Below are positions 26,026 to 34,659 of a DNA stretch of 64,000 nt, piece after piece. The position numbers and the translations under genes were made by a program. Source of the DNA: Paraburkholderia hiiakae (GTDB lineage Bacteria > Pseudomonadota > Gammaproteobacteria > Burkholderiales > Burkholderiaceae); contig NZ_CAJHCQ010000018.1 of NCBI RefSeq assembly GCF_904848665.1, positions 119,830 through 183,829 of the forward strand. Reading direction: 5' to 3'. The notes under the pieces are model-generated. The model did not search any database. It worked only from the letters and a program-made list of their open reading frames with translations, and was not told the DNA's origin. Position 1 is the first letter of the stretch. The number at the start of each line of letters is the position of its first letter.

Positions 26026-27147
26026 ATGCGCCGCATTGCTGCAACCCTGGCCGCCCTGACGGCCGCCGGCTCCTGCCTCACCGCCCATGCTCAAACTGTC
26101 GTCACCATCGGACACTCAGCGCCGCTTACGGGCCCGCAGGCGCCGAACGGCAAGGACAACGAGAATGGCGCGCGCCTCGCCATCGACGAACTGAACAAGA
26201 GCGGCGTGACGATCGATGGCAAGAAGGTGACGTTCAAACTGGATTCGGAAGACGACCAGGCGGACCCGAAGGTTGGGGTCCAGATCGCCCAAAAGCTTGT
26301 CGACAGCGGCGTGGTTGCCGTCATGGGCCCGTACAACTCCGGCGTGGCCATTCCGGCATCGCGTGTCTATAACGCTGCCGGCACGCCGATTCTACCGGTC
26401 GCCTCGAACCCCGCGCTGACGAAACAGGGCTTCAAGACCATCTTCCGGATCGGCGCAAGCGACGAGCAACTAGGCGGGACGATGGGCCAGTTCGCTGCAA
26501 AGACATTGAAGGCGAAGACCGCAGCTGTCATCGACGACCGCACCGCGTACGGGCAAGGTGTGGCGGAGCAGTTCGTGAAAGAGGCGAAAGCCAACGGCAT
26601 CCAGATTGTTGACCAGGAGTTCACCAACTCGGCGGCGACTGACTTCCTCGGCATCCTCACCACCATCAAGGCGAAGAATCCGGACGTCATCTTCTTCGGC
26701 GGCTACGCGGCTCAGGGCGCGCCGATGGCCAAGCAGATGCGCGCGCGCGGACTGCGTGCGAAGTTGCTGGGTGGCGATGGCATCTGCTCGGCCGACATGG
26801 GCAAGGTTGCGGGTGAAGCCGCGTCTATCGTGTATTGCGCGCAAGGTGGTGTCGCGCTGGACAAGACCGCGGCCGGCCGCGACTTCCTGAAGAAGTACAA
26901 GGACGCCTACCACACGGATACGCAGGTCTATGCCGTCAACTACTACGACGGCGTAAAACTGCTCGCCGATGCGATGGTCAAAGCGGGAACCACCACAGAC
27001 AAAGCAAAGCTTGTCGCCCAGCTGGCGAAAACCAACTATAAGGGCGTCGCAGGCACTTACTCCTTCGATTCAAACGGCGACCTCTTAGGCGCGCCGACGA
27101 CCGTCTACATCATCAAGGACGGCCTGCCGGTGCCGTACGGTCAATAA
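26026..27147 (+). CDS. Branched-chain-amino-acid-type ABC substrate-binding protein (LivJ/LivK family)
   Basis: A 373-residue periplasmic protein. A Sec signal peptide (MRRIAATLAALTAAGSCLTAHA) cleaves after AHA. The mature start TVVTIGHSAPLTGPQAPNGKDNENGARLAIDELN and VVAVMGPYNSGVAIPASRVYNAAGTPILPVASNP are typical of the type I Leu/Ile/Val-binding fold. The ATG has CTGGAG upstream. No permease or ATPase genes follow. Instead a hydroxyproline-dehydratase gene begins 20 bp after the stop. It probably binds hydroxyproline or a related amino acid and works with transporter components encoded elsewhere. Confidence 0.9.
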   Translation: MRRIAATLAALTAAGSCLTAHAQTVVTIGHSAPLTGPQAPNGKDNENGARLAIDELNKSGVTIDGKKVTFKLDSEDDQADPKVGVQIAQKLVDSGVVAVMGPYNSGVAIPASRVYNAAGTPILPVASNPALTKQGFKTIFRIGASDEQLGGTMGQFAAKTLKAKTAAVIDDRTAYGQGVAEQFVKEAKANGIQIVDQEFTNSAATDFLGILTTIKAKNPDVIFFGGYAAQGAPMAKQMRARGLRAKLLGGDGICSADMGKVAGEAASIVYCAQGGVALDKTAAGRDFLKKYKDAYHTDTQVYAVNYYDGVKLLADAMVKAGTTTDKAKLVAQLAKTNYKGVAGTYSFDSNGDLLGAPTTVYIIKDGLPVPYGQ

Positions 27148-27167
27148 GTCAACAGCGTAAAAACATC

Positions 27168-28175
27168 ATGAAAACGACTCGTACCATTTCGACCGTCGAG
27201 GTCCATACCGGCGGCGAAGCCTTCCGTATCGTCACGAGCGGATTGCCGCGCCTCCCCGGCGACACAATTGTGAAGCGTCGCGCGTGGCTAAAAGAAAACG
27301 CCGACGAAATCCGCACTGCGTTGATGTTCGAACCGCGTGGTCACGCCGACATGTACGGCGGCTATCTGACCGAACCGGTTAGCCCAACCGCCGACTTTGG
27401 CATCATCTTCCTTCACAACGAGGGCTATAGCGACCACTGCGGACACGGCGTTATCGCCCTGTCTACCGCAGCGGTCGAACTTGGCTGGGTTCAACGCCAG
27501 GTCCCGGAAACGCGTGTTGGCATCGACGCGCCCTGTGGCTTCATTGAAGCATTCGTTCAGTGGGACGGCGAACATGCCGGCAACGTGCGATTCGTGAATG
27601 TCCCGTCGTTCATCTGGAAGCGCGACGTGACGGTTGAGACGCCGTCCTTTGGTAAGGTGAAAGGCGATATTGCTTTCGGCGGCGCATTCTATTTCTATGC
27701 CGACGGTCAGCCGCACGGACTCGCTGTGCGCGAGTCGTCGGTCGAGGCGCTCATTCGGTTCGGCGCCGAGGTGAAGGAAGCCGCGAACAAGGCGTATCCC
27801 GTCGAGCATCCCGAGATCCCGGAAATCAATCACATTTACGGAACCATCATTGCCAACGCACCGCGACACGAAGCTTCGACGCAAGCCAATTGCTGCGTCT
27901 TCGCGGACCGCGAAGTGGACCGCTCACCGACCGGCTCCGGCACCGGTGGACGCGTCGCTCAGTTGTACCTGCGTGGCGAACTCGGCAAAGACGAGACCCT
28001 TGTGAATGAGTCCATCATCGGCACGGTTTTCAAAGGACGCGTGCGCAGCGAAACGACAGTCGGCGACTTCAAGGCCGTGATACCGGAAGTCGAAGGCAAC
28101 GCATTTGTTTGCGGCTTCGCGACCTGGATCGTGGACGAACGCGATCCGCTGACTTACGGATTCCTCGTCCGGTAA
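27168..28175 (+). CDS. Trans-3-hydroxy-L-proline dehydratase (proline racemase family)
   Basis: A 335-residue enzyme of the proline racemase fold. The first catalytic residue Cys91 is present (SDHCGHG), but the second site reads DRSPTGSGTGG with Thr255 instead of Cys. The Cys/Thr pair is diagnostic of trans-3-hydroxy-L-proline dehydratase, whereas proline racemase and 4-hydroxyproline epimerase have Cys/Cys. Expected reaction: dehydration of trans-3-hydroxy-L-proline to delta1-pyrroline-2-carboxylate. A reductase is then needed to make L-proline; none is adjacent, but two ornithine-cyclodeaminase-family reductases occur at 43.4 and 57.4 kb. It is co-directional with the binding protein gene (20-bp gap). 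Confidence 0.88.
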   Translation: MKTTRTISTVEVHTGGEAFRIVTSGLPRLPGDTIVKRRAWLKENADEIRTALMFEPRGHADMYGGYLTEPVSPTADFGIIFLHNEGYSDHCGHGVIALSTAAVELGWVQRQVPETRVGIDAPCGFIEAFVQWDGEHAGNVRFVNVPSFIWKRDVTVETPSFGKVKGDIAFGGAFYFYADGQPHGLAVRESSVEALIRFGAEVKEAANKAYPVEHPEIPEINHIYGTIIANAPRHEASTQANCCVFADREVDRSPTGSGTGGRVAQLYLRGELGKDETLVNESIIGTVFKGRVRSETTVGDFKAVIPEVEGNAFVCGFATWIVDERDPLTYGFLVR

Positions 28176-28200
28176 ACGTATCGTCCTCGTCGTACCCCTT

Positions 28201-28235
28201 AGCGCGGAACGCTGTGAATGAGCGTCCGCGCTTTT
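28201..28235 (+). terminator. Rho-independent terminator after the hydroxyproline dehydratase
   Basis: AGCGCGGA (28201-28208) pairs with TCCGCGCT (28225-28232), with an additional inner GCT/AGC pairing, and runs into TTTTA. It lies 26 bp after the stop codon. Confidence 0.75.
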
Positions 28236-28373
28236 ACCCGCTTCTGGTTCGACTCACCCCGATAACGCCCCGTTACGAAACTCGCACCGCCGTTGCACCT
28301 GTGTCCGGGGCCGCCGCCTACACTCCGAACCGTGCTCACCAGAAACGCACGACCCGTGCGCAGGAGTAGTGAA

Positions 28374-28676
28374 ATGAAAAGAACGATTCTCGGCATGGTA
28401 CTTGGCGCGACCGCACTGGCAGCGTCGAGCGCAGCGTTCGCACACGTGGATGTGGCCCTGGGGGTCGACCTGCCTGTCGCCGCCTACGTCCCGGCTCAGC
28501 CGGAGTACGCCGCTGCGCCGCCTGCTGCGTATGCACCTGCCCCGGTCGCGGTCTCCTGGCGCGGCGACGACTGGCGCGCTCGTGAGTGGCGCCCACACGA
28601 ATGGCGAGAACACGAACGACGAGAACACCAGCGGCGTGAGCGCGAATGGCACGACAATGGCCGTTGGGGCTATTGA
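28374..28676 (+). CDS. Small secreted Arg/Glu/His/Trp-rich protein
   Basis: A 100-residue protein with a clear Sec signal peptide (MKRTILGMVLGATALAASSAAFA, cleavage near AFA-HV). A Pro/Ala/Tyr linker and a strongly biased tail follow, with repeats of W/R/E/H (EWRPHEWREHERREHQRR...). The ATG has CAGGAG upstream. I recognise no family. Similar short periplasmic proteins with Trp/Arg/His-rich tails are common in Burkholderiaceae. It may bind metal or anionic surfaces, but that is a guess from composition. Confidence 0.65.
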   Translation: MKRTILGMVLGATALAASSAAFAHVDVALGVDLPVAAYVPAQPEYAAAPPAAYAPAPVAVSWRGDDWRAREWRPHEWREHERREHQRREREWHDNGRWGY

Positions 28677-28714
28677 GCCGGTTTCTAAGCTAAAATCTCC
28701 CACAAGTGATTATC

Positions 28715-28966
28715 ATGAACATCAATAATCGAATCAGGACGCTTGCCGCGGCGGCCACTTTAGGACTCGCGGCCGCCGGAACCGCACATGCCGCCGGCTG
28801 CCTCAAGGGCGCGGTCGTGGGTGGCGTAGCCGGACACTATGCGGGCCACCACGCCGTCGTTGGCGCCGTTGGCGGCTGTATCGTGGGACATCACGTTGCG
28901 AAAAAGAATGCGGAGGAACGGGCCGCACAACAGGAAGCCGCCCACTCCCAGAAACTGAATACCTGA
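28715..28966 (+). CDS. Small exported glycine-zipper protein
   Basis: An 83-residue protein. It has a signal peptide (MNINNRIRTLAAAATLGLAAAGTAHA), then a glycine-zipper segment (GAVVGGVAGHYAGHHAVVGAVGGCIVGHHVAKK), then a charged Glu/Gln/Ala-rich tail. Glycine zippers drive membrane or oligomer packing, as in many small outer-membrane-associated proteins. A GTG 9 bp upstream is an alternative start. It lies downstream of another small secreted-protein gene in the same direction. The role is unknown. Confidence 0.65.
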   Translation: MNINNRIRTLAAAATLGLAAAGTAHAAGCLKGAVVGGVAGHYAGHHAVVGAVGGCIVGHHVAKKNAEERAAQQEAAHSQKLNT

Positions 28967-29089
28967 TTCCCGGCTGGGCCTTTCGCTACAGCCGCCACGG
29001 ACGCCCTTTCAAGCTGTGATATCGTGGCGGCACGCGACTTGCGCTATATTCTGCTCAAGAGTTGCATTCAGAGCGAAGCACAACTAGAA

Positions 29090-29431
29090 ATGGACGAACG
29101 AAAACGCGAAAGCATCGTGGCCTATCTGCGCCGTCGGATGGCCGAATTTGGAATTGAACCGGACGATATTGCTGCCTCAATTGCTGCCGATGCCGCACAA
29201 TTGCGAGCCGCCCGTTACCGGGATGCGGCCGGCCACACGTGGGACGGCAAAGGCGACGCACCGCGGTGGGTCGTGCAGGCGACAAGCGCGGGGCAGTCGC
29301 TCGAGCATTTCGCAGTCGCCGAAACGCCCGAACATCAGACAGCCAAGCCCCCAAGTGTGGACTGGCGGCAGGACCCGTTTGCAGGCAGCCGTTTGGCAAC
29401 TGTAAGAACAGAGCAAGCCGGCGCTGCCTGA
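29090..29431 (+). CDS. Short H-NS-like DNA-binding protein
   Basis: A 113-residue protein. Residues 42-76 (ARYRDAAGHTWDGKGDAPRW...LEHFAV) match the H-NS C-terminal DNA-binding module (YRDxxxxxTWxGxGxxPxW), preceded by a short helical N-terminus (1-40). The core loop reads GKGDAPRW in place of the usual G-R-G-x-x-P, a modest deviation in the DNA-minor-groove loop. The ATG at 29090 begins MDERKRESIVAYLRRRM; the frame runs further upstream without similarity. It is convergent with the Nudix gene (6-bp gap). Confidence 0.75.
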   Translation: MDERKRESIVAYLRRRMAEFGIEPDDIAASIAADAAQLRAARYRDAAGHTWDGKGDAPRWVVQATSAGQSLEHFAVAETPEHQTAKPPSVDWRQDPFAGSRLATVRTEQAGAA

Positions 29432-29437
29432 CGAACT

Positions 29438-30088
29438 TCAATCGAACTCGACGTCACTGTTATTGCGCAGCTCATCCAGTCGTCGAATTTGTTCCGGCAG
29501 AATTCGGCCTGTCGACAAGGCCGGTAGGTCATCGATATCGAAGAACTGAGCGGCGTCGGTTTCGGCTCCGGATATCTCCCCCGCTTGAACGATCTCCCCA
29601 AGGAAAACCAGCTTCCAGATGTGAAATACGGAAGGCGGATGTCCGTGCTTGAGCATATCCCACACTGCCAGCAGCCGAACGACGTTCACCGTGTAGCCGC
29701 TTTCTTCGCGAACCTCTTTTGCCGCGTTTTCAGCCGGTGAGACACCTACGTCGGCCCAGCCGCCGGGCAAGGACCACAAATTATCCACGGCTTCCCGCAC
29801 GAGAAGGATCTGGCCAGCCTGATTGAAGACGGCGCATCTCACATCGAGTTTAGGATTGGCGTATCCCGTCTCAGGAGCAAAGAGCGCGGCGACATCGCCG
29901 GCTTGCATGGATGCCATTGCCGCGAGTTGCTGATGCGCGATGCCCGCGATTTCAGCATACCTTTCCTTGTCGAAGGCGCTCGTCGCGTAGTGCAAACCCG
30001 ATTGCGCAAGCGCCAATAGCCGGCGAGCCTGCGCGAGACGTGCTTTCAGCAATTCCTGGTCGGAAGGCGCGGGCATCATTGCGGTCAT
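29438..30088 (-). CDS. Nudix hydrolase with NUDIX_N_2 domain
   Basis: A 216-residue protein. The first 70 residues (LLKARLAQARRLLALAQSGLHYATSAFDKERY...) are the helical NUDIX-N-terminal domain seen in ADP-ribose/sugar-nucleotide pyrophosphatases. The Nudix box GWADVGVSPAENAAKEVREESG is complete, with the metal-binding REVREESG-type glutamates. Expected activity is hydrolysis of a nucleoside-diphosphate-linked metabolite, with Mg2+. The gene precedes the haloacid dehalogenase gene on the opposite flank with no clear operon. Confidence 0.88.
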   Translation of the reverse strand: MTAMMPAPSDQELLKARLAQARRLLALAQSGLHYATSAFDKERYAEIAGIAHQQLAAMASMQAGDVAALFAPETGYANPKLDVRCAVFNQAGQILLVREAVDNLWSLPGGWADVGVSPAENAAKEVREESGYTVNVVRLLAVWDMLKHGHPPSVFHIWKLVFLGEIVQAGEISGAETDAAQFFDIDDLPALSTGRILPEQIRRLDELRNNSDVEFD

Positions 30089-30115
30089 AGCGAATTGGGA
30101 CGAAAAATCGCTGGC

Positions 30116-30841
30116 TTACTTTTTCGCGAGCGCTTCCTGATGCGCCTTCACAAAGTCGGCCATGCTATTGAAGCGGAAATCGACGTTCGGCTGCGAGCCG
30201 GGATTCATTGTCGCGCCAAAGCCTGGCTGCGCATGACGGCGGTAGATCCAGCACGACGCCAACCCGCACTCATTGGCAGGCTTGTGGTCGTGAAAGAGAC
30301 TTTCGGCAGTGTGAAGGATTTTCGCCTTCTCGATGCCACGGTCAGCGAGTTTCTCTAGCATGTACTCGAAGTTTCGCAACGAGGGTTTATACGAGCCGAC
30401 GTCTTCCGCCGTGAAAATAGCGTCGAACTCAACCTGCAGCCTTGCGTTGCTGTGGGTGAACGTCTCATTGTCGACATTGGAGAGAATCACCAGCTTATAG
30501 TGCTTCTTCAGGTACTGCAGCGCGGCTACGGTGTCCTCGAATGCCGGCCAGTTCCGCACCGACCGCCCGTATTCCACGCACTCCTCGTGCGTGAACGAGA
30601 GTCCCCATTCTTCGGCCAGCCGCTTGTAGACGATGGGCAGCAGTTCCTGGTATCGCCTGGCCGGCGTGTATTGCTGCTGGGAAAACTCATGGCGCGCGTG
30701 GGCTTCCAGAACCTGGTCCCTTGTGAGCGGCGTCCTCGCCCGCTCGAGCAGCAGCTTGAGGCCCTCGAAGATGCCGCTTTCCCAGTCGATCAGGGTGCCG
30801 TAGCAGTCGAACGTCAATGTGTCGAAGTCGGTCAATTCCAC
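30116..30841 (-). CDS. Haloacid dehalogenase, type II (HAD superfamily)
   Basis: A 241-residue HAD hydrolase. Motif I TFDCYGTLIDWESG carries the nucleophilic Asp with the YGTL signature of L-2-haloacid dehalogenases. LVILSNVDNETF is motif II (Ser/Asn), followed by a Lys in the SYKPSLRNFEYML block (motif III). The GTG at 30841 was chosen because GAGGAGTAACC precedes it; the frame extends 19 codons upstream. The family dehalogenates 2-haloacids with inversion, but many members are phosphatases. No haloacid transporter is adjacent. Confidence 0.82.
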   Translation of the reverse strand: MELTDFDTLTFDCYGTLIDWESGIFEGLKLLLERARTPLTRDQVLEAHARHEFSQQQYTPARRYQELLPIVYKRLAEEWGLSFTHEECVEYGRSVRNWPAFEDTVAALQYLKKHYKLVILSNVDNETFTHSNARLQVEFDAIFTAEDVGSYKPSLRNFEYMLEKLADRGIEKAKILHTAESLFHDHKPANECGLASCWIYRRHAQPGFGATMNPGSQPNVDFRFNSMADFVKAHQEALAKK

Positions 30842-31044
30842 GGTTACTCCTCTCGGACGTGCAAGGCGGAAATCACAGTGTATAGGCCGCTTCGACACCG
30901 TGAATCAAACAATGGCGATCGATTCCGTCATGTTCTGGCGCATGTAATCGAGGAACCGCTTCCGGAACAACATCGAGTGTCCGTGTGCGAGCTTTTCGGC
31001 CAGATTGGCATTTTTGTGCGCAACGGCGCAGTTAATCTCGCTTG

Positions 31045-32241
31045 TCAACCAGGCGATTGCCCGGGCGCTCCGCGCGCATCGCTGCGTCCGGCGGCGCGCT
31101 CCGGCCGCCAGAACGCGAACACGAGTAGCCCGGCCAGCGCCTGAGCGGCCACGACGAACGCCACGCACCCCGCCCAGCCCCAGCGATGCCATGCTGGAAT
31201 CGGCAACACGGAGCCGAGGCTGCCGCCGAAGTAATAGCAGGAGAGATAGATACCGATCGCCGTAGTCCGGGCCCCGGCGGCAGCATGGGAAATGAACGCG
31301 TTGGCGCAAGCCTGCTCGACGAAAACCGCCGTCGAACCGAGCGCGAGCCCGACGAGAATCGCGCCAACGCTGTCCGGGAGCGTCAGCAGGCTGCCCGCAA
31401 TGGCGAGGCCAACCGCCGCGAGCGCGAGGTCTCGTGGGCCCCGGTGCCTGGCCATACGGCCCGAGATGGGCGTGACGACCACTGCCACGAGGAACACGGC
31501 GTAAATCGCGCCGATGCCCGCCGTCGAAAAGTCGAACGGCGCGCGCGTGAGCCGCAGGCCGACGAAGGTGAATGTCGCGACCTGAGAAGCAAGCACACAT
31601 GCGCCCACGGCAAATGAGGCGAGCACCGGGCCGCGCATCGCGAGCTTCCATTGCGTCTTCGTCGCGCAACTGCCCTCCGCGCGCACGGTCCCCGACGCGG
31701 GCAGGCTCGCATAGATCGCGAGACCCGTCGCGAAGCTAAGCACCGCCACGATGTCGAGCGCGTGACGCCAGCCGAGCAGCGACGTGAACAGGTTCGTCAC
31801 GAAACGCCCCGCGAAGCCGCCCAGCGTGGTGCCGGCCACGAAGATCGCGCTCACTTCGGTGGCGCGCTCGCGGTGATAGCGTTCGCCGATGTACGAAATC
31901 GACATGGCGAATATGAACGGCATCAGCACACCGGCGGCGAAGCGGGCTGCGAGGAACGACGCAAAACCCGGCGCATGCGCGGACCAGACAACGGGCAGCG
32001 CCGATGCGAGCGCGGCGGCGACAATCACGTCGCGCCTGTTGAAGCGCGCCGCCAGGGTGCCGACGAACGGCGCGATAATGGCGACGGCCAGCGTGGTCGC
32101 GCTCACGCCCTGCCCGGCGCGCTCCGCGCTCACACCGAACGCGACGGCGAGTTCGCGCAGAATGCCTTGCGTGGCATAGAGATTGATGAAGGCCGCGAAG
32201 CCGCACAGGAAAAACGCGGCTCGAATGGATTTGTCTTTCAC
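31045..32241 (-). CDS. MFS transporter (YnfM/arabinose-efflux-like)
   Basis: A 398-residue carrier with about 12 membrane segments. FINLYATQGILRELAVAFGVSAERAG at the start and FVGTLAARFNRRDVIVAAAL after TM2 resemble the YnfM/DHA1 drug or sugar efflux group. It is divergent from a LysR-type gene, the usual arrangement for LysR-controlled pumps. That LysR gene carries a frameshift, so regulation may be lost. The exported substrate is unknown. Confidence 0.85.
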   Translation of the reverse strand: MKDKSIRAAFFLCGFAAFINLYATQGILRELAVAFGVSAERAGQGVSATTLAVAIIAPFVGTLAARFNRRDVIVAAALASALPVVWSAHAPGFASFLAARFAAGVLMPFIFAMSISYIGERYHRERATEVSAIFVAGTTLGGFAGRFVTNLFTSLLGWRHALDIVAVLSFATGLAIYASLPASGTVRAEGSCATKTQWKLAMRGPVLASFAVGACVLASQVATFTFVGLRLTRAPFDFSTAGIGAIYAVFLVAVVVTPISGRMARHRGPRDLALAAVGLAIAGSLLTLPDSVGAILVGLALGSTAVFVEQACANAFISHAAAGARTTAIGIYLSCYYFGGSLGSVLPIPAWHRWGWAGCVAFVVAAQALAGLLVFAFWRPERAAGRSDARGAPGQSPG

Positions 32242-32336
32242 GCTTGACGCCCTGTCTGGTCCAACCCACAGTCTGAGCGTCGGCCAACGCGTGCGCCAAT
32301 ACCGTTTTCGTCGCCATTAATACCGCCAGAACAAAA

Positions 32337-33244
32337 ATGCTCGACCTGCGCCGCCTCCGCTATTTCGTCACCGTTGCCGAAGAACTGCACTTCGGGCGCG
32401 CCGCCGTGCGCCTGAATATCGCGCAGCCGCCGCTGACGCGCCATATCGCGGCGCTAGAAGCCGAACTCGGCATTCGCCTTTTCGAGCGTCGACACGCGCG
32501 GTCAAACTCACGCCCGAAGGCGCGTTGTTCCTCGAGCGAGCGCGCAGCGTGCTCCACGCCGCTGAGGAGGCACAGACCACCGCGCGCAAGCTCGCACAGG
32601 GCGTGACGGGCCGCATCGCGATTGGCTACACCAGTTCGATTCCGATGTCCGATGCGTTCGCGGAAATCGTGCGCAATGCAGGCCGCGCGCTGCCCGAGGT
32701 GGAGTTGACGTTTCGCGAGGCCGCAACTGCGAGTCAGCATCGGCAGATCGTTGAGGGCGCACTCGATATCGGCTTCGGCTGGTCGGCAGCGAACGCGCAA
32801 GAAGACGGCTTGTGTTCGCTCGTGATCGCGCGCGAGCCGCTCGTCGCCGCCGTACCGAGCGGCAGCGTGCATGCGCGCAAGAAGTCGATCGACTTCGCCG
32901 AGCTTCGCGACGAGACGTTTCTGATTTTTCCACCGGGATATGGGTCGGCGCTGACTGCGGCGCTCGATTCATTGTGCGCGCAGGCAGGTGTGGAGCCGCG
33001 CATCGGGCCCACCGCTTCGCAGACTGCGGCGCTCGTATCGCTCGTCGCCGCCGAGCGCGGCGTCGCCATCGTGCCGGCCTTCACGATGGCGCTGCAACGC
33101 TCAGGCGTGGCCTATGTGCCGTTGAGCGGCGCGCCGGCGCTCGACCAGACTGTGTCGTGGATCGAGCCGTTCACATCGACATGTGTTGCGCGCTTTGTCG
33201 ATCTGGCGCAGTCGGTTGCGCAACGGGAAGCGCGCGGCGCTTGA
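32337..33244 (+). pseudogene. LysR-family regulator interrupted by a frameshift
   Basis: Codons from 32337 encode a normal LysR DNA-binding domain (MLDLRRLRYFVTVAEELHFGRAAVRLNIAQPPLTRHI...LGIRLFERR), then lose the frame and stop at 32606. The rest of the protein resumes in another frame with TRAVKLTPEGALFLERARSV and continues as a complete effector domain to 33244. One missing base around 32490-32492 (CGTCGACACGCG) explains the break; restoring a base gives ERRTRAVKLTPEG, the family consensus. Either a genuine recent pseudogene or a sequencing error. It is divergent from an MFS carrier gene. Confidence 0.85.
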
Positions 33245-33256
33245 ATTGTGCGCAAT

Positions 33257-34477
33257 TCAAACAGGTGCCGACGTCTCGCTCGCCTTTCGCGTAGCGTGCG
33301 TGGCCTGCTTCAACCGCACCACGCCTTCGCGGATCTCATCCACGTTCGGCGCGGCGAACGAAAGGCGCAGCGACGCGGTATCCGGATCGTCAGCGAAGAA
33401 AGCCTTGCCCGGAACAAAAATCACCTTGCTCGCAATCGCGTTCGGCAATAGCGCGTCGATCGCCACGCCGGGAATGCGCGCCCACACGAACATGCCGCCT
33501 TCGGGTTGATGAAACGCGATTTCTTCGCCGAATTGCGCGCGCAAGCCATCGCAAAGCGCTTCGCATTTGCGCTGATACGCTTGCGTAATGTGCGGAAGGT
33601 GCCGTTCGAGCGAACCCGCCTCCAGATAGTGCGCGGCGATCGCCTGGGTCCACGGCGTACTGCATAGATCGACGGTCTGCTTGGCGATCACGCAGCGCCG
33701 CGTGATTTCGGCGGGCGCGATGGTCCAGCCTACGCGCAAGCCAGGCGCAACGACTTTCGAAAGGCTCGAAAAGTGCACGACCCAATCGCGCGCGCCCGGG
33801 ACTTCGCTTGCCAGCGCCAGCATCGACGGCACCGCGTTGCCCGCGAAGCGCAGATCGCCGTACGGATCGTCCTCGACGATCACAAAGCGGTATCGAACGG
33901 CGAGACGCAAGAGCGCAAGGCGTCGCTCGCGCGTGAGCGTGGCGCCGGTGGGATTCGCGAAGGTCGGCACCGTGTATAGCAGTTTGGGCCGGGCAATCGC
34001 GCCCGATGCGAGCCGCGCGGCAAGGCTGTCGACGTCGATACCCTCGCCGTCTACCGGCACCGTCACGACATGCGCCTGCTGGAGCCTGAGCGCCTGCAGC
34101 GTGGCCGGATAGGCGGGCTGTTCGGTCAAGGCCGTGTCGCCCGGAGCGAGCAGCACGCGCAACAACAGGTCGAGGCCTTGCTGCGAGCCGGTCGTCACAA
34201 GCATTTCCTCAGGCGCGCAGGTCACGCCGCGGCGCGCCATCAACGCAAGCAGTTGCGTCTTCAACTCGGGCAAGCCGTCGGTCGGGCCATATTGAAGGCA
34301 GCGCGTGGAAGCCTGCCACGCCTGTGCCGCTGCCGCCTGCAGTCCATCGGCATCGAACAGGTCGCTGGCCGGATAACCGCCAGCGAAGGAAATCATGCCT
34401 GGTTCTCCCAGGTACTTGAAAAGCTCACGAATGGGCGAACCAGCGGGATGCCGAAAGGGCGCGGTGAAATCGTACAT
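33257..34477 (-). CDS. PLP-dependent aminotransferase, 2-aminoadipate/LysN type
   Basis: A 406-residue fold-type I aminotransferase of the MocR-related, HTH-less group that includes LysN-type 2-aminoadipate transaminases. MISFAGGYPASDLFD, LLVTTGSQQGLDLLLRVLLAPGD and SLSKVVAPGLRVGW (PLP-binding Lys in SSLSK) are visible. The ATG at 34477 was chosen; the upstream TTG at 34513 lacks support. Its position in a lysine/pipecolate degradation block suggests conversion of L-2-aminoadipate to 2-oxoadipate. Upstream lies one copy (34551-34597) of the 47-bp repeat shared with the binding-protein gene at 38 kb. Confidence 0.85.
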   Translation of the reverse strand: MYDFTAPFRHPAGSPIRELFKYLGEPGMISFAGGYPASDLFDADGLQAAAAQAWQASTRCLQYGPTDGLPELKTQLLALMARRGVTCAPEEMLVTTGSQQGLDLLLRVLLAPGDTALTEQPAYPATLQALRLQQAHVVTVPVDGEGIDVDSLAARLASGAIARPKLLYTVPTFANPTGATLTRERRLALLRLAVRYRFVIVEDDPYGDLRFAGNAVPSMLALASEVPGARDWVVHFSSLSKVVAPGLRVGWTIAPAEITRRCVIAKQTVDLCSTPWTQAIAAHYLEAGSLERHLPHITQAYQRKCEALCDGLRAQFGEEIAFHQPEGGMFVWARIPGVAIDALLPNAIASKVIFVPGKAFFADDPDTASLRLSFAAPNVDEIREGVVRLKQATHATRKASETSAPV

Positions 34478-34550
34478 GGCGTAGATGGAGTCGATGGCGG
34501 TTAAGCGCGGCAACGGTCAAGCTTCGATTGTGGTCAGCCCTCACGGGCGT

Positions 34551-34597
34551 ATCAAACGAAATCTAATCACGACGTCATGCGGTTTGCTCATCAAGCC
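34551..34597 (-). repeat. 47-bp regulatory repeat, copy A
   Basis: Matches 38991-39037 at 42 of 47 positions in the same orientation; the first 20 and last 11 bases are identical. It lies 74-120 bp upstream of the aminotransferase ATG. It begins ATCAAACGAAATCTAATCAC and ends CTCATCAAGCC. A diverged partial copy lies upstream of the LysR gene at 41 kb. Confidence 0.8.
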
Positions 34598-34606
34598 TTC
34601 GCGCAA

Positions 34607-34633
34607 TAAAAAAGCCCGTGAAATCACGGGCTT
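34607..34633 (-). terminator. Rho-independent terminator of the pipecolate-oxidase-like gene
   Basis: Read on the minus strand, AAGCCCGTG/CACGGGCTT (34612-34620 with 34625-34633, 4-nt loop) is followed by a T-run (34607-34613). It lies 26 bp beyond the stop codon of the FAD oxidoreductase gene. Confidence 0.85.
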
Positions 34634-34659
34634 CGTTTGTGCAGCCTGACGGGCCACCA

